Notes: generated from the sequence alone by a model not told the origin. Counted from the stretch's first letter, positions 48,956-62,825 are shown. The stretch: DNA of 64,000 bases from Stomorhina lunata (GCA_933228675.1 OW121742.1:32767034-32831033); one strand, 5' to 3'. A program made the numbers and translations.

Positions 48956-50460
48956 GTAATGAATGTTAATAAAACCTACACCCCTCAGTTTTTCTCTAAT
49001 TGAAATATGATCTTTAGATTTTAATAAAATGAAATGAAATCTGTGCTAATATATTTAACAAAATTATAAATCCGGTGCATTTACATTTTTTTTGTTTGTA
49101 TATGTTAGTATGAACAAGTATGTGTATAAAAATATGCCAGAAAGTCTATTTTAAAAGAAATCTATACAATTATGTATTTCATAACCAAAGAACCAAATGC
49201 ATCCTTTATATTTTTGCTTGGATACTCCCATTCATATGGGAATGAGTTTGTTTTAAAATGAATGTTATTAATGCCTGAGTATTAGTTTACGCATATGTGT
49301 GTATGTGTGTGTGTTTGTAGAAATGGTTAGATGTGCTTATGTGTAAATGTAGACAAACTGAAAGTATGTATTAAATTACTGCATCCATATTATTAGTTTA
49401 TTGTACTAAGGGTTACACTGGCTTAACTAGGAACCACAATTTACTTGCATATCCTTCGTAAACATATGTATTTATGTGATTGCCTAGATATCATTCTATG
49501 GGTTTGTCTGTCTGTGAGTTTGTTCATTAGTATTTGTGTAATAATGTTGAGGGGTAAAATAAGATGATTATGAATGATATTTCCTGGTGTTATTCTAGTT
49601 GGTTTTTTTAGTACTCAAACAAGATATCGATATCATCAACAGTATCGTCATCACATCATCAATTTTGAGCTTATATAAATATAAACTTGAAACTTTGAAA
49701 TTGCATACATCTGCACTATACATAGAGTCATATATTTATACATATAAATTTACACATATTTATTTGTAGTTGAATATCCTTCATATAAAATTCCATACAT
49801 TTACTTTCATTACATGTATAACTTTAGTATGAGGTAGTTGGTCTGTTGGTCACATCATATAAATATGTATTGGGTGTTGCTCTACTCGGTTGCATTTGCT
49901 AATTCATTATTGAAAATTTCCCTTTTCATATCCTTTATCTAATAATATCCCTACATACACATGTAATTCCTTCACATTGTCATGGTAATAGTTTATTCTC
50001 CTAATTAATATTTTAAAAATCATTAAGATATTATGACAGTATATGAAATACTCAATAACTTAAATTCGACTCTGAGGTATATGTAAGCTATTGTGTTTTG
50101 TCTTGTATTTCGTATTTTGTCTTATTGCTTTAAAATGATTTTTAATTATAGATATTGGCATGAGTTATGGTGAATTAGATACTAATTATTTGTATTATTT
50201 ATACTTAGGTATGAAGATTTTGTAAAATACCAATAATAAATAAGTTAAAAGGATTTAATTGAACCAAACTGTCGATATTTATTTATGAGTAAAATTAATG
50301 TATGCCATTTTGATTTGAAAAGGGCTGAGGCTATTTTGCATGGAAATCAAGGGGAAGTGTCCGGTATTTTGTTTAGGAAATTATACTATTTTATGTACGT
50401 TTGGTACATTAGAGAAAGGAAATGAATAATAGGCACTTGGAAGGCAATATAGCCTAAAAT
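48956..50460. other. Non-repetitive AT-rich sequence, no gene seen
   Basis: It includes a short GTGTGTATGTGTGTGTGTTT tract near 49295. No gene, RNA gene or element end is recognised. Confidence 0.55.
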
Positions 50461-52650
50461 AGCTAAACAAAACTAAAAATTTTTCCACACAAATTTTCTA
50501 TTGAAAATGTTTCTTAACAAAGATTATTCATTAAAAATTCTAATTTTTCTATAAACACTTTCCATTGAAATTTTTCTATACAAATTTTATGCTGAAATCA
50601 CATAGAAATTTTTTCTATTAAAAATTGTACATTTATTATTTCTTTATAAATAACTTATATTGAAAATTTTTCTAAAAAAAAAAATTCTTTAAAAATTTTG
50701 TATTGAAATTTTATTTATAAAAATTTTACATTGAAACTTTTTCTATAAAAAATTTACATAGAAAATTTTTCTATCAAAATATTACACGAAAACTTTTTCT
50801 ATCAAAATTTTACATAACAAATTTAAATTGAAAAATTTTCTCTAAAAATTTGGTTTTAAAATTCTTTTATAAAAAAAAAATCCACTGAAAATTTTTCTAC
50901 AAAAATTTTTAATTGAACATTTTTCTATAAAAACAAAAGTTTTATTGATAACTTTTCTATAAAATATTCAATGCCTTTTTAATAAAATTTCAGATCAAAA
51001 ATTTGTCTTCAAAAACTTTGCATTGAAAATTTATCTATAAGAATTTTACATTCCAAATTTGCCTATCAAAATTTTACATTAAAAATTTTTTTATTAGAAT
51101 TTTTTATATAAAAATTTGACACTGAAAATTTTTCTATAAAGATTTTACATTGAAAATTTTTCTAAATAAAGTTTGCCATTAAAAATTTTTCTATACAAAT
51201 TTTATATCAAATTTTTTTATTCAGAATTTGACACTGAAAATTTTACATAAAGATTTCACATCGAAACAAATATTTGATATTCAAAATTTTTCTTTGAAAT
51301 TTTTTTTATCAACAATTTTTCTATAAAAATTTGACACTGAAAATGTTCTTCAAAGATTTTTTTTACATTGAAAATTTTTCTATAAAAATTTTATATTGAA
51401 AACCTTTCTAAATAAATTTTACTTTAAATTTTTTTTTTCTATAAGAATTTTAAATTGAAAATTTTTCTATAAAAATTTTACACTGAAATTTTTTCTATAA
51501 TAATTTTACATTGAAAATTTTTCTATAAAAATTTTACATTGAAAATTTTTCTATAAAAATTTCACATTGAAAATTTTTCTATAAAAATTTTACATTGAAA
51601 ATTTTTCTTTCAAAAAGTTATTTGTAATTTTTGAAATTTTTTCTATAAAAATTTTACACTGAAAATGTTTCTATAAAAATTTTACAGTGAAAATTTTTAT
51701 ATAAAAATTTTACATTGGAAATTTTTTATATAAATATTTAACATTAAAAATTTTCTATAAAATTATTAAACTGAACTTTTTTCTAGAAAAATTTTGCATT
51801 GAAAATTTTTCTATAAAAATTTTGCATTGAACATTTTTCTAAAAAAATTTTACATTGAAAATTTTTCTAAAAAAAAATTTACATTGAAAATTGCTCTATA
51901 AATAATTTTATATTGAAAATTTTTGTATAAAAATTTTAAATTAGAAATTTTTGTATAAAAATTGTATATTGAAAATTTTTAAATTAAAATCTTACATTAA
52001 AAATTTTTGTATAAAAATTTTATATTCAAAATTTTTCAATTAAAATTCTACACTGAAAATTTTTGTATAAAAATTTTTCTATAAAAATTTGTCATTGAAA
52101 ATTTTTCTAAAAACATTTTTCACTAAAAATTTTTCTATAAAAATTTGGCATCGAAAATTTTTCTATAAAATTTAAAATTTTCTTCAAAAATTTTACATTG
52201 ATTTTTTTTTTTACAAAATTTTAAAAGTTTTTCTATAAAAATTTTACATTGAACATTTTTCTACTAAAATTTTTCATAAATATTTTTCATTTAAATTTTT
52301 TTACAAAAACAAACATTGAAAATTTTTCTGTAAAAATTTTACAATAAAAATGATTTTACAAAAATTTTACATTGAAAATATCGCAATAAAAATTCTACAT
52401 TGAAAATTTTTTAATATAAGTTTTAGAATAAACATTTTTTCATTCAAATTTTTCTATAAAAAACCTTACTTTGAATAACTATAAATACTTTACATTAAAA
52501 ATTGAATATTATTCTATAAACATTTTACATGAGAAATTTTTTATTCAAATATTTTTTTTTAAATTTGGCAAATATTTTCACAAATATTTTACATTGAAAT
52601 TTCTTCTGTAAAAATTTTACATTGAAATTTTTTACATTGAAATTTTTTCC
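50461..52650 (+). repeat. 28-bp satellite family C, forward
   Basis: Tandem 28-bp units, most regular at 51440-51600. Degenerate edges on both sides. Confidence 0.94.
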
Positions 52651-53840
52651 TTTTTAACGCTTTGTTTATATTATTAACGATGTGTGTACAATATGTAATT
52701 TACCCACAAATACTTTAGTTACACAAAAATAACACATGTGTTATTTAGACCATAAATGTTCCAAAACAAAACAGAGCAATACAAATGACAAATAACTTTG
52801 AATTAATGCAATAAACCAAAAATTTAGGAGACATTTATTATATTTAAGACACACCGTAAGTAAGACCATCTAATGGGCAATATCCGATGTTTGATTTTCT
52901 TCGTTCCTAACATAAGTCAATAAAATTCTGTTGGCTTTTATACAAGCCTGCCAGTGACTTTAACTTTTCAATTTAAATCAAAATATTAAATGTTAAATAA
53001 ACTCTTCATTCAAAATCTATCTGATTCAATCACTTTCGTCAGCTCAATATGATGAGGCAAACAGTCCATCAGACATGAACTTATACCCGTAGTCCCTCAA
53101 TACTTTCAGCACAAATGGAATGATAAATTAAATACAATAAATCAGTTGAGGGTATAAAATGAACAGAAGCAAAAAAAAATAAAATTCAAATATCATTAAA
53201 AACACATGCCACATGTGCAACACTTGAAATCATATTAGCGGCATATAAACACAAAAAAAAAAATACAAAAATTGTAAACAAAAATACAACATTTGGTTTT
53301 GTTAGATTGAATTATGGTGCGTACAACAACTTTAAGGTAAAAAATAAAAATGAAAAAACCCAGAAAACACAACTCAAGCTGATGCATCATCATCCTGCAC
53401 GCATCATCAGTTGCCTGCTGCAGGGCACATGGTGGCTTCCACCAAAACATATGTATACATAAATTGTTGGCTATGTAAATTTCTGCGTCCGTGTGTATAT
53501 CTGTTTTGGTTTTATTGGTTTGTCTGTTTATTGTTAATATTATCGGAGTGATTTTCCAGGAAGATTTAATAGGAAACAAAAACACAAACTCATTAATGAT
53601 TAAAAACATTGATTTGGATTGAAAGAGGTCAGGGTGTTGTATGGTATGTTATGAGAAGAAGGAGATGAAGTTTTTTTCTTCATGTATTTGTTGATGTAAA
53701 CAACAATTAAGCTGATTTAAACATTCAATGAGAGGATTTATGTCGAATATAGAGAGGGTATAAAAAGCTTTACATGACCAAGTCTCATACTTATACAATG
53801 GTCTTATACACAGACTCAGACATAAAGACTCTTTTTTCTA
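52651..53840. other. Non-repetitive sequence, no gene supported
   Basis: A minus-strand 124-codon frame at 53235-53609 is dominated by F/I/K/C from AT-rich tracts, with no recognised domain. The segment 53085-53165 has ATACCC and GGGTATAAAA at its ends, vaguely like repeat M ends, but I could not confirm it. Confidence 0.45.
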
Positions 53841-54420
53841 TACGAAATTTGGAAAATTTTGAAGGAATATATTTTTATAAAATTTTTGTAGATTAAGTAT
53901 TAATCTAAAATTTTGACAGAATAATTTTCAATCTAAAATTTTTATAAAATAATTTTCAATGTAAAATTAAAAAAAAAATGTTAAATGTAAAATTTGTAAA
54001 GAAAAATTTTGAATGTAAATTTTTTTTTATAGAAAAATTTTCAATGCAAAATTTTTTATAGAAAATTTTATCATGTAAAATTTTTATTGAAAAATTTTTA
54101 ATGTAAAACTTTTAATACAAAAATTTTAAAATTCAAATTTTTTATAGAAAAATTTTCAAGTTAAAATTTTTATAAAACAATTGAATACAGACAAATTTTA
54201 AATTCAAAATTTTTAATATAAAATTTGAAAATAAAATTTTCAATTTAAAATTTTAATAGAAAAATTTTCGATGTCAAATTTTTAAGAAAAATTTTCAGTG
54301 CAAATTTTCATAGAAAAATTTTTATACAAAAATTTTTATTGTAAAATTTTTTTAGAAAAATTTTTATTGTAACATATTTTATTGAAAATTTTTCTATGAA
54401 AATTTGCACTATAAAAATTT
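53841..54420 (-). repeat. 28-bp satellite family C, reverse block
   Basis: Units read AATGTAAAATTTTTATAGAA. The block ends at a strand switch near 54420. Confidence 0.88.
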
Positions 54421-55020
54421 GTCCTATAAAAATTTGACATCGGAAATTTTGCTATTAAAATTTTAAATTAAAATTTTTTTCTATAAAAAATTTTAATTTG
54501 AAAATTTTTCTTAAAAAATTTTACATTAAAAATTTTTCTATAGAAATTTTATATTGAAAATTTTTCTATAAAAATTTTACATTCAAATTTTTTTTCTATA
54601 GAAATTTTATATTGAAAGTTTTTCTTAAAAAATTTTACATTAAAAATTTTTCTATATAAATTTTATATTGAAAATTTTTCTATAAAAATTTTACATTCAA
54701 ATTTTTTTTCTATAGAAATTTTATATTGAAAGTTTTTCTATAAAAATTTTTTATTAAAAATTTTTCTATAAAAATTGTACAAAAAACAAATTTTTTCTAT
54801 AAAAATTTTGCAATGAAAATTTTCGTATAAAAATGTTTCTATGAAAATTTGCACTGAAAATTTTTCTTAAAAATTTGAAATCGAAAATTTTTCTATTACA
54901 ATTTTATTTTAAATTTAACATTAAAAATTTTACATTGAACATTTTCTATAGTCAATTTTTTTATAAAAATTTTAATTTATAAATTTTTCTATAAAAAATT
55001 TTACATTGAAAATATTTCTA
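54421..55020 (+). repeat. 28-bp satellite family C, forward block with ~114-bp higher-order unit
   Basis: Forward units. The segment beginning at 54521 recurs at 54635 (offset 114 bp, about four monomers), including the unusual CATTCAAATTTTTTTTCTAT monomer and the AAAGTTTTTC variant. Confidence 0.88.
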
Positions 55021-57262
55021 TTAAAATTTTTTAAAGAAAAATTTTCAAATTAAAATTTTTTATAGAAAAATTTTCAATTCAAAATTTTAATAGAAAAATT
55101 TTCGATGCAAATTTTTATAGAATAAATTTGTAGAGTTAAAATTTTCAATAAAAATTTCAAATAAAAATATTTAAAGAAATTTTTATATAAAAATTTTCCT
55201 TGTAAAATTTTTATAGAAAAATTTTTATAGAAAATTTTTCAATATAAAATTTTTATAGAAAAACTTTCAATATAAAATTTCTATAGAAAAATGTTTAATG
55301 TAAAATTTTTATAGAAAAATTTTTAATTAAAATTTCTATATAAAAATTTTTGATATAAAATTTTTAGTAGAAAAATTTTTAAATTAAAACTTTTATAAAA
55401 AAAATTTAATATAGAAAAATGTTCAATATAAAATTTTTATAGAAAATTTTCGATGTCAAATTTTTTTGAAAAATTTTTAATAAAAAATTTTTATAAGAAA
55501 TTTTTAATATAAAATTTTTATTGTAAAATTTTTATAGAAAAATCTCGAATGTACAATTTTTATTGGAAAATTTTCAGTATAAAATTTTTATAGAAAAATA
55601 TTCAATATAAAATTTCTAAAGAAAAATTGTTAATGTAAAAATTTTAATGAAAAATTTTCAATGTAAAACTTCTATCGAAAAATTTTGAATGTAAAATTTG
55701 TATGGAAAAATGTTCAATATAAAATTTTCATAGAAAAATATTGAATGCAAAATTTTTTGTAAAAAAATTTTCAATGTGAAATTTTTAAAGAAAAATTTTC
55801 AATGTAAAATTTTTAAAGTAACATTTTTAATGTAAAATTTTTAAAACAAAATATTTGTAGATAAATATTCAATTTAAAATTTAAAAAAAAAATTTTCAGT
55901 GTCAAATTTTTGTAAAAAAAATTTGGATATAAAATTTTTATAGAAATATTTTCGATGTAAAGTGTTTTATTGAAAAATTTTCGATGTTAATTTTTTATGG
56001 GAAAGTTTTTTATATAAAATTTTTATAGAAAAATTTGGATAGAAAATTTTTGTAGAAAAAGTTTCAATGCAAATTTTTTGTAGACAAATTTTCAATTTAA
56101 AATTAATAAATAATAAAAATTAATTAAATTAAAAATTAAATAAAAATCAAATTTTTATAGATGTAAAATTTTTAATTGAGAAACTTTCGCTTTAAATTTT
56201 TTATGGAAAAATTTTCGATGCAAAATTTTAATACAAAAATTTTGATGTAAAATTTTTGTAGAAAATTTGTAAAATTGTAAAATTTTTATAGGAAAATCTT
56301 TCAATATAAAATTTTTATAGAAAACATTTCAATCTATAATTTTTATAGAAGAATTTTCAATTGAAAATTTTGATAGAAAAATTTTTAAAGTAAAATTTTT
56401 GTAGAAAAATTGTTAAAGTAAAATTTTTGTAGAAAAATTTTCAATTTAAAATTATTATAGAAAAATTTTCGATGTAAAATTTTTATAAAAAAATTTCATT
56501 GTCAAGTTTTTATAAAAAAAAATTCGATGTAAAACTTTTAAGAAAAATTTTAAATGTTATTGAAAAATTTTCGATGTAAATTTTTTATAGAAAAATTTTC
56601 GATGAAAAATTTGTATTGAAAAGTTTTCAATGTAAAATTTTTATAGAAAAATTTTATAGAAAAATTTTCGATTTAAATTTCAATTTCGGAGAAACATTTT
56701 GATACAAAAACTTTCAATGTAAAATTTTTATAGAAAAATTTTCAAGTAAAATTTATAGAAAAATTTTTAGTATAAAATTTATAGAAAAATTTTTAATATA
56801 AAATTAAAAAAAAAAAAAAACATTTTCAATGTAAAATTTGTATAAAAAAAATTTTTAGAGTAAAATTTTTATAGAATAATTTTCAATGTAAAATTTTTAT
56901 GTTCAAATTTTTAATATAATTTTTTTTTAGAAAATTTTTCAATGTAAAATTTTTATTAAACTATTTTAAATCTAAAATTTTTAAAGAAAAAATTTTAAGG
57001 TAAAACTTTTATAGAAAAATATTCATTGTAAAATTTTTATAGACAAATTTTTAATGTAAAATTTTGATAGAAAATTTTCAGTGTAAAATCTTTTATAGAA
57101 AAACTTTCAATATCAAATTTATATTGAAAAAATTTCAATATAAAAATTTTATAGAATAATTTTCAAGATAAAATTTTTTTAGAAAAATTTTTCGATGTAA
57201 AATTTCAAAATAAAATTTTAGATGTAAAATTTCAATATATAATTTTCAATGTAAAAATTTGT
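55021..57262 (-). repeat. 28-bp satellite family C, reverse block
   Basis: Units TTTTCAATGTAAAATTTTTA plus TAGAAAAA. The portion 55945-56760 is duplicated at 60355-61005, as judged by shared unusual variants such as TTTCGGAGAAACATTTT and TAATTTTTATAGAAGAATTT. Confidence 0.94.
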
Positions 57263-59204
57263 AATTCGTTTTATGTTCTTCATTTACATACCTAATAAGA
57301 AACCCAAATTATCATTGCCCTTCAATATTCACGCATAAGCGCATTTCACAACATGTGTTTTATGGGTCTCTAGAGGTCATAATTCTTTCTTTTCTTACAA
57401 AGAAATACAAAAACTCATTCTTTTCGAAAATCATAACAAAATAATTTTGGTTTACATTACAGAGTTATTTTCGTGTTTTAATTGTTTTCATGAAAATTCT
57501 GTTTACTTTTCGCCCAAATTTTCCTCAACTTTTCTTAAAAACCAAACAAAAAATGTTTAATTTAAAGTTCATTTACTTCATTTTTGAGGTTTTGGTTGAA
57601 ACTGAAAGTGTAATTGTTCGACTTCTGTTTTGGATTTGTGTTTTTAATTATTTAGATTGACAATTGAAATTTGTTTTATAAGAAAATTTCTTTTATTGTT
57701 GAGGTTTAAGTTATTTCAAGATTTTTTTCGGAGATCAATGGCCTTAACAGAGCAAATGTTTAGGTGAATGTTTAGATTAAATCAATATTAATCTTTTTAC
57801 ATTAGTAGGTGTAATGGCAATGAATTGGTTTTATTTAATTGTTTGTTATAGTTCATAAGTTCAATGACTTGAAAAGTAAATTTGTAAATAAACGTTCTAG
57901 ATTTGATTGTTTAGGTTATAGAGAATCTTGAAAATGTTTAAGGATTTTTCAAAATTGTATTATGACTGTCTCTAAAAATTTCTTAATTTAAAACTCTTAA
58001 AATAAATGAACCCCCAAAAATTACTTTAATATTTGCAATTATCTTAGTTCATTACAAAAATGTAATTCAAAGACTTTTTTCCTTCATTTTCCAGAAGCCT
58101 TCTTTACAACATTCTTATAAGTATCTTCAATATTTTTGAGGTGACAATATTGTTTTACCTTCTTCTGAAACTACTATTTAACTAACTTTACTCCTTAACT
58201 ATGATTACTTGACAAAAATTTTATTAAGAAGAAATTCCAGGAAATCTAAACTAAACAGACCTCATATGAAAAATATGCTTATCTTTTGTTTTAAATCATC
58301 AAGTATTTCAAAAATCTTCATATTTTCCCAAAGTTTTGCCCGAACAGGAATGAAATGTTAGAAGAATGAAAAAGGGAAAAGTTTTGCCAACATTTTGTAA
58401 ATACTCAACTGCATGTGCTGGTTTCAGTCTGCATCTGCAAGTTGCAACTTGTTGTAAGAATGTGTTCCACAAGATAAACAACTACAGAGCCAACAGTTTT
58501 ACAACAAAAACAAAATTAAATTTATATATGTATATGTAAGTATGTAAGTAAAAGTTAAATATCCCATACACTCCTCATCATCGTTTGTATCTTCCAAACC
58601 AAACTTTATTTTCTTTTTTTTTTGAAGATTTCAAAGCAAAAACTGTAAAATTGTAAAATAAAATAAAGAATAAACAAATAAAAAAATAAAATAAGATAAA
58701 GTTTTGGTAACAAGAATTGTGTCGTGCAGATGACGTTGACAATGTTGTTTAATAGAATTTACAGATGAGACAGTGGTCGATCACAACCGAGAAAAAGTAA
58801 ATGAAATAACAAATATTTAGCAAAACTGAAATTTATTTCCAGACATTATTGTCTTAAACTGAAAGTTAGGAAAACCTGTAGGTATTACGGAATGTTGAAT
58901 ACACTACGAATCGGGTTGGTAATTGTGCTTCGCGGTTTATACATCGCAATCATAGTCTGAGAAAAACTTCTTTAGATATTTTAATAAAATCATCATGGGA
59001 GGTTCTTAAACAGTTCAATCAATGTCTCAATCATTAGTATTTGTATCGGGCATTATTTGTAGAGTGACGAATATGAAAATAAACACGCAAAAGTGTTATA
59101 TTCCGAATTTGATATAATCACCATAAAATTGTCTTAAATTTAACACACTTCTCTGTTCTGTGACATACCTCCTCGCCTTTAGGTTCTGTCATGTCTTCAA
59201 CAGA
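57263..59204. other. Non-repetitive AT-rich sequence, no gene seen
   Basis: Nothing recognised on either strand. GTATATGTAAGTATGTAAGTA lies near 58530. Confidence 0.55.
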
Positions 59205-60055
<851 letters not shown>

Positions 60056-60058
60056 GGT

Positions 60059-60134
60059 AAAATAACAGGATTACCCATAATCGAAGAAGACGCATCGCCA
60101 TCTATCGTGCAGAACGTGGACTTTTCTATTTGTA
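60059..60134 (-). pseudogene. Non-LTR endonuclease fragment, duplicate
   Basis: Minus-strand codons give QIEKSTFCTIDGDASSSIM, the same as at 61003-61078, with about six base differences. It starts at GTAAAATAACA as the other copy does. The minus-strand reading beyond 60134 (to about 60250, including PKFLDSFRWLVRPSLQEEYP) stays open but I do not recognise it. Confidence 0.55.
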
Positions 60135-60294
60135 AAATAAGTAATAATGCAAGGTTTTCGATCTGTCTAAATTGGGGATACTCCTCCTGAAGAGATGGCC
60201 TAACCAACCATCGAAACGAGTCGAGGAATTTTGGTTTCTCCACAAATGTAATAGATTTGGGATCAAATGCGAATACTCTTTCTTTTTTTAAATA

Positions 60295-61005
60295 AAATTT
60301 TTGTAATAAAATTAACGATATCGAATATTTATAGCAAAACTTTCATCGAAAATATAGAAATATTTTCGATGTAAAAATTTTTATCGAACAATTTCCGATG
60401 TTTATTTTTTAAGGAAAAGTTTTTGATGTTAAACTTTTGTAGAAAAATTTGAATAGAAAATTTGAATAGAAAAAGTTTCGATGTAAAATTTTTGTAGAAA
60501 AATTTTTGGTTTAAAATTTTTGGTTTAAAATTTTATAGAAAGTCAAATTGTTATAGATGTAAAACTTCTTATTGAAAAATTTTTCATGTAAATTTTTTAT
60601 GGAAAAATTGTCGATGTAAAATTTTAATACAAAAATTTTGATGTACAATTTTTGTAGCAAAATTGTAAATATGTAAAATTTTTATAGAAAAATCTTTCAA
60701 TGTAAACTTTTTATAGAAAAAATTTCTTTCTATAATTTTTGTAGAAGAATTTTCAATAGAAAATTTTAATAGAAAAATTTTGAATGTCAAATTTTTGTAG
60801 AAAAATTTTTAATTAAAAGTTATTTTAAAAAAATTTTCGATGTGAATTTTTTATGGAAAAATTTTAATAGAAAAATTTTCAATTTAAATTTTTTATATAA
60901 AATTTTTATAGAAATATTTTCGATTTAAATTTCAACTTCGGAGAAACATTTTTATACAAAAACTTTCAATGTAAAATTGTTATAGAAAAATTTTCAGTGT
61001 AAAAT
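60295..61005 (-). repeat. 28-bp satellite family C, reverse, duplicate of 55.95-56.76 kb
   Basis: Monomer order and private variants follow 55945-56760 at an offset of about 4.4 kb. About 140 bp is missing relative to that copy near 60780-60920. Confidence 0.88.
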
Positions 61006-61190
61006 AACATGATTACACATAATCGAAGAAGAAGCATCACCATCTATCGTGCAGAACGTGGACTTTTCTATTTGTGCAGCCAACGACGCATTTCTTTGAT
61101 TTTCATCAAGAAATAATTGCCAAAGATTATGCTGCTCGTTAAAGTCCCTAAGAACCAGTAGTATTTATTCTTCTAGAAGGATGCGGATGT
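61003..61190 (-). pseudogene. Non-LTR retrotransposon endonuclease remnant
   Basis: Minus-strand codons from about 61190: ILLVLRDFNEQHNLWQLF, then DENQRN, ASLAAQIEKSTFC and TIDGDASSSIM, ending at 61003. The (G)DFNxxHxLW and S-x-FC-x-ID-GD-A pattern is that of APE-type endonuclease domains in Jockey/I/R1-like retrotransposons. The usual Gly before DFN reads Arg, and a stop lies just upstream, so it is dead. The right boundary is uncertain. 61238-61447 may belong to the same element: it reads GDIAFIVDNLVHYRVLSPVY and IAVQISEMILSLQFNCNNLI, but in the opposite order to that expected. Confidence 0.6.
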
Positions 61191-61237
61191 CGGGAAAGTA
61201 ACCTGTTGGACAACTGGCTACAGGCGGAATTTAGACA

Positions 61238-61447
61238 TTATAGAGCTCCAAGACAATATCTTATGATCTGACTGCAATACACAGGAGATAAAACTCTATA
61301 ATGCACTAAATTATCTACAATAAAAGCGATGTCCCCGAAGAAACTTTTGGTGCGGTCTTTACAACTTTGTTGTGTTGCCGCATAAATCAAGTTATTACAG
61401 TTAAACTGCAAACTTAAAATCATCTCAGAAATTTGAACTGCTATCAA
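61238..61447 (-). pseudogene. Possible rearranged endonuclease N-terminal part
   Basis: A 69-codon minus-strand frame contains two stretches resembling the early part of APE-type endonucleases (an AVQIS...NLIYAAT strand, and GDIAFIVDNLVHYRVL). Normally the second comes before the first. Either there has been a local rearrangement or the resemblance is partly fortuitous. Confidence 0.3.
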
Positions 61448-61449
61448 CT

Positions 61450-61746
61450 GCTGTTGTCGGTCAAGACATCACAACTGATGTCATTTTTCGTGTATACGAC
61501 AAATATTTTATATATTTTGTCATCATACAAAGATTTTCTCAAAACTTATATTTATATTTAAGCTATTTCTGTGCCAAATCTCATCAATTATCTTTATAAT
61601 TGCGACCTGTACTTTGATACATGGAGGATCTACTCAGGGAGTGATTCTAAGTCTTTTGGTATACTTTAAGGTATAATATCAATATTTCGTTAGATAAAAC
61701 AGAACAAACTAAAATTACCCCCTTCACTTTAGGTGGTGAAGGGTAC
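61450..61746 (+). mobile_element. Dispersed repeat M, copy 5 (internally deleted)
   Basis: Starts GCTGTTGTCGGTCAAGACAT, then CGACAAATATTTTATATATT and GTCATCATACAAAGATTTTC. It jumps to ATCTTTATAATTGCGACCTG, TGATTCTAAG and GGTATAC, and ends TTCACTTTAGGTGGTGAAGGGT. The order matches the full copy with about 450 bp missing, including the GACG tract. Confidence 0.78.
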
Positions 61747-62499
61747 AGCATGAGTTGTTCAATAGCAGCGTTTGTATGTATATGATCGGATCTATGCTCC
61801 GAGATTTGTTGGTTAATTGTTTAGCACGTCTATTACTAAGCTTAATATAGAAAATTATAACTGGGTTCAAGTTCCCGTCAAGGCAACATCATTTTCTGTA
61901 ATAATTAATTTCTTTTAAAAAATTTATAGCTGAAACAGCATCCTCAATCGTCGGTTAGCACTATAGGATTAACACGCTGTCGATGTAAAATAAATATAAT
62001 TTGTTGCAGAACAAAGAGCTTTAGCAATGCGTCTAAATAACAACAAATATAGAAGTTTTGCTGATCTTAAAAAAAATATGGAATTACAGTTTTCAAAGAA
62101 GGAAACCCAGTTCTTATATACAATTAGATACAATTAGATAATAGGTACAAATATGTATCATTTTTCTGAGTATCTCTTTATAACAAAAAAAAAATATCGA
62201 GCAACACCGCCAAAATATGTTGTTCTGAAATTCAAAATTCGTTACAAAGTTGACAGTCCTTGGCAGTGATACCTCGGGTTATCCCTATGAAAAGAACTGG
62301 CTGCAGCTGGAATGTATCCCATCAAAGTTTGCCTAAATGCATCAAAAATACCCGTAAATCTTAAAGTAATGAAATTGTTTGCAATTTCAGCAGTTATTAC
62401 ACATTTGAATCTAGCTCCGACGTAATGCCCATATTTGAATGGTGAGAGAATTTTTGAAAATATTACAAAAATTAAAAACAATTTCCCTCAATGGTATAG
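61747..62499. other. Mostly unrecognised sequence; one tRNA-like B-box
   Basis: At 61812-61897 a plus-strand segment TTGGTTAATTGTTTAGCACG followed 46 bp later by TGGGTTCAAGTTCCCG resembles the A and B boxes of a tRNA-derived SINE head. No tRNA cloverleaf is complete. The 79-codon minus-strand frame at 62242-62481 is not recognised. Confidence 0.35.
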
Positions 62500-62579
62500 C
62501 CCAGCAAAACTTTTTATTACCAAATAATGAGTTAAACAGTTAAACTATTGAACACGAACTACTTACTTATTCACTGTTT

Positions 62580-62648
62580 AAGTCATTACATTAACATGGG
62601 GATGTCATTGGAGGCAAGTACTTACCAATTGCAGAAATGTAATGACTT
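62580..62648. repeat. 13-bp subterminal hairpin in the TIR element
   Basis: AAGTCATTACATT (62580-62592) and AATGTAATGACTT (62636-62648) are exact inverses with a 43-bp loop. Confidence 0.85.
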
Positions 62649-62751
62649 GGGTAAGTAATTGGAAGACAACAACAACAACAACAACAACAACTTTTTTGTT
62701 GTTGTTTTATTTAAAAAACATATTTTTAAACGAAATACAAATTTTTTCTTA

Positions 62752-62825
62752 TGACCCCATGGGGGCTCGAACCCAGACCCTCCGACTGCTAGGCGGAGAC
62801 TCTTCCACCGAGCTACTTCATATGT
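62752..62825 (-). ncRNA. tRNA-like segment (tRNA pseudogene or SINE head)
   Basis: On the minus strand: TAGCTCGGTGGAAGAGTC (A box and D arm, GCTC/GAGT), an anticodon-like stem CTCCG/CGGAG with a 9-nt loop, then GGGTTCGAGCCCCC (B box). The acceptor stem is poor and the T stem pairs only three bases, so I do not call a functional tRNA. Confidence 0.45.

Noticed and set aside
53085..53165. Sixth copy of dispersed repeat M
   Set aside because: Only ATACCC and GGGTATAAAA match. The internal landmarks are absent.
53380..53410. CTGATGA on the minus strand near 53405 as a hammerhead core
   Set aside because: It lies in a GATGATGATG simple repeat without GAAA or flanking stems.
53235..53609. 124-codon minus-strand frame
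   Set aside because: F/I/K/C-rich composition expected from AT-rich DNA. No domain and no upstream signals.
62752..62825. Functional tRNA gene
   Set aside because: A and B boxes are present, but the acceptor stem does not pair, the T stem has only three pairs and the anticodon loop is too long.
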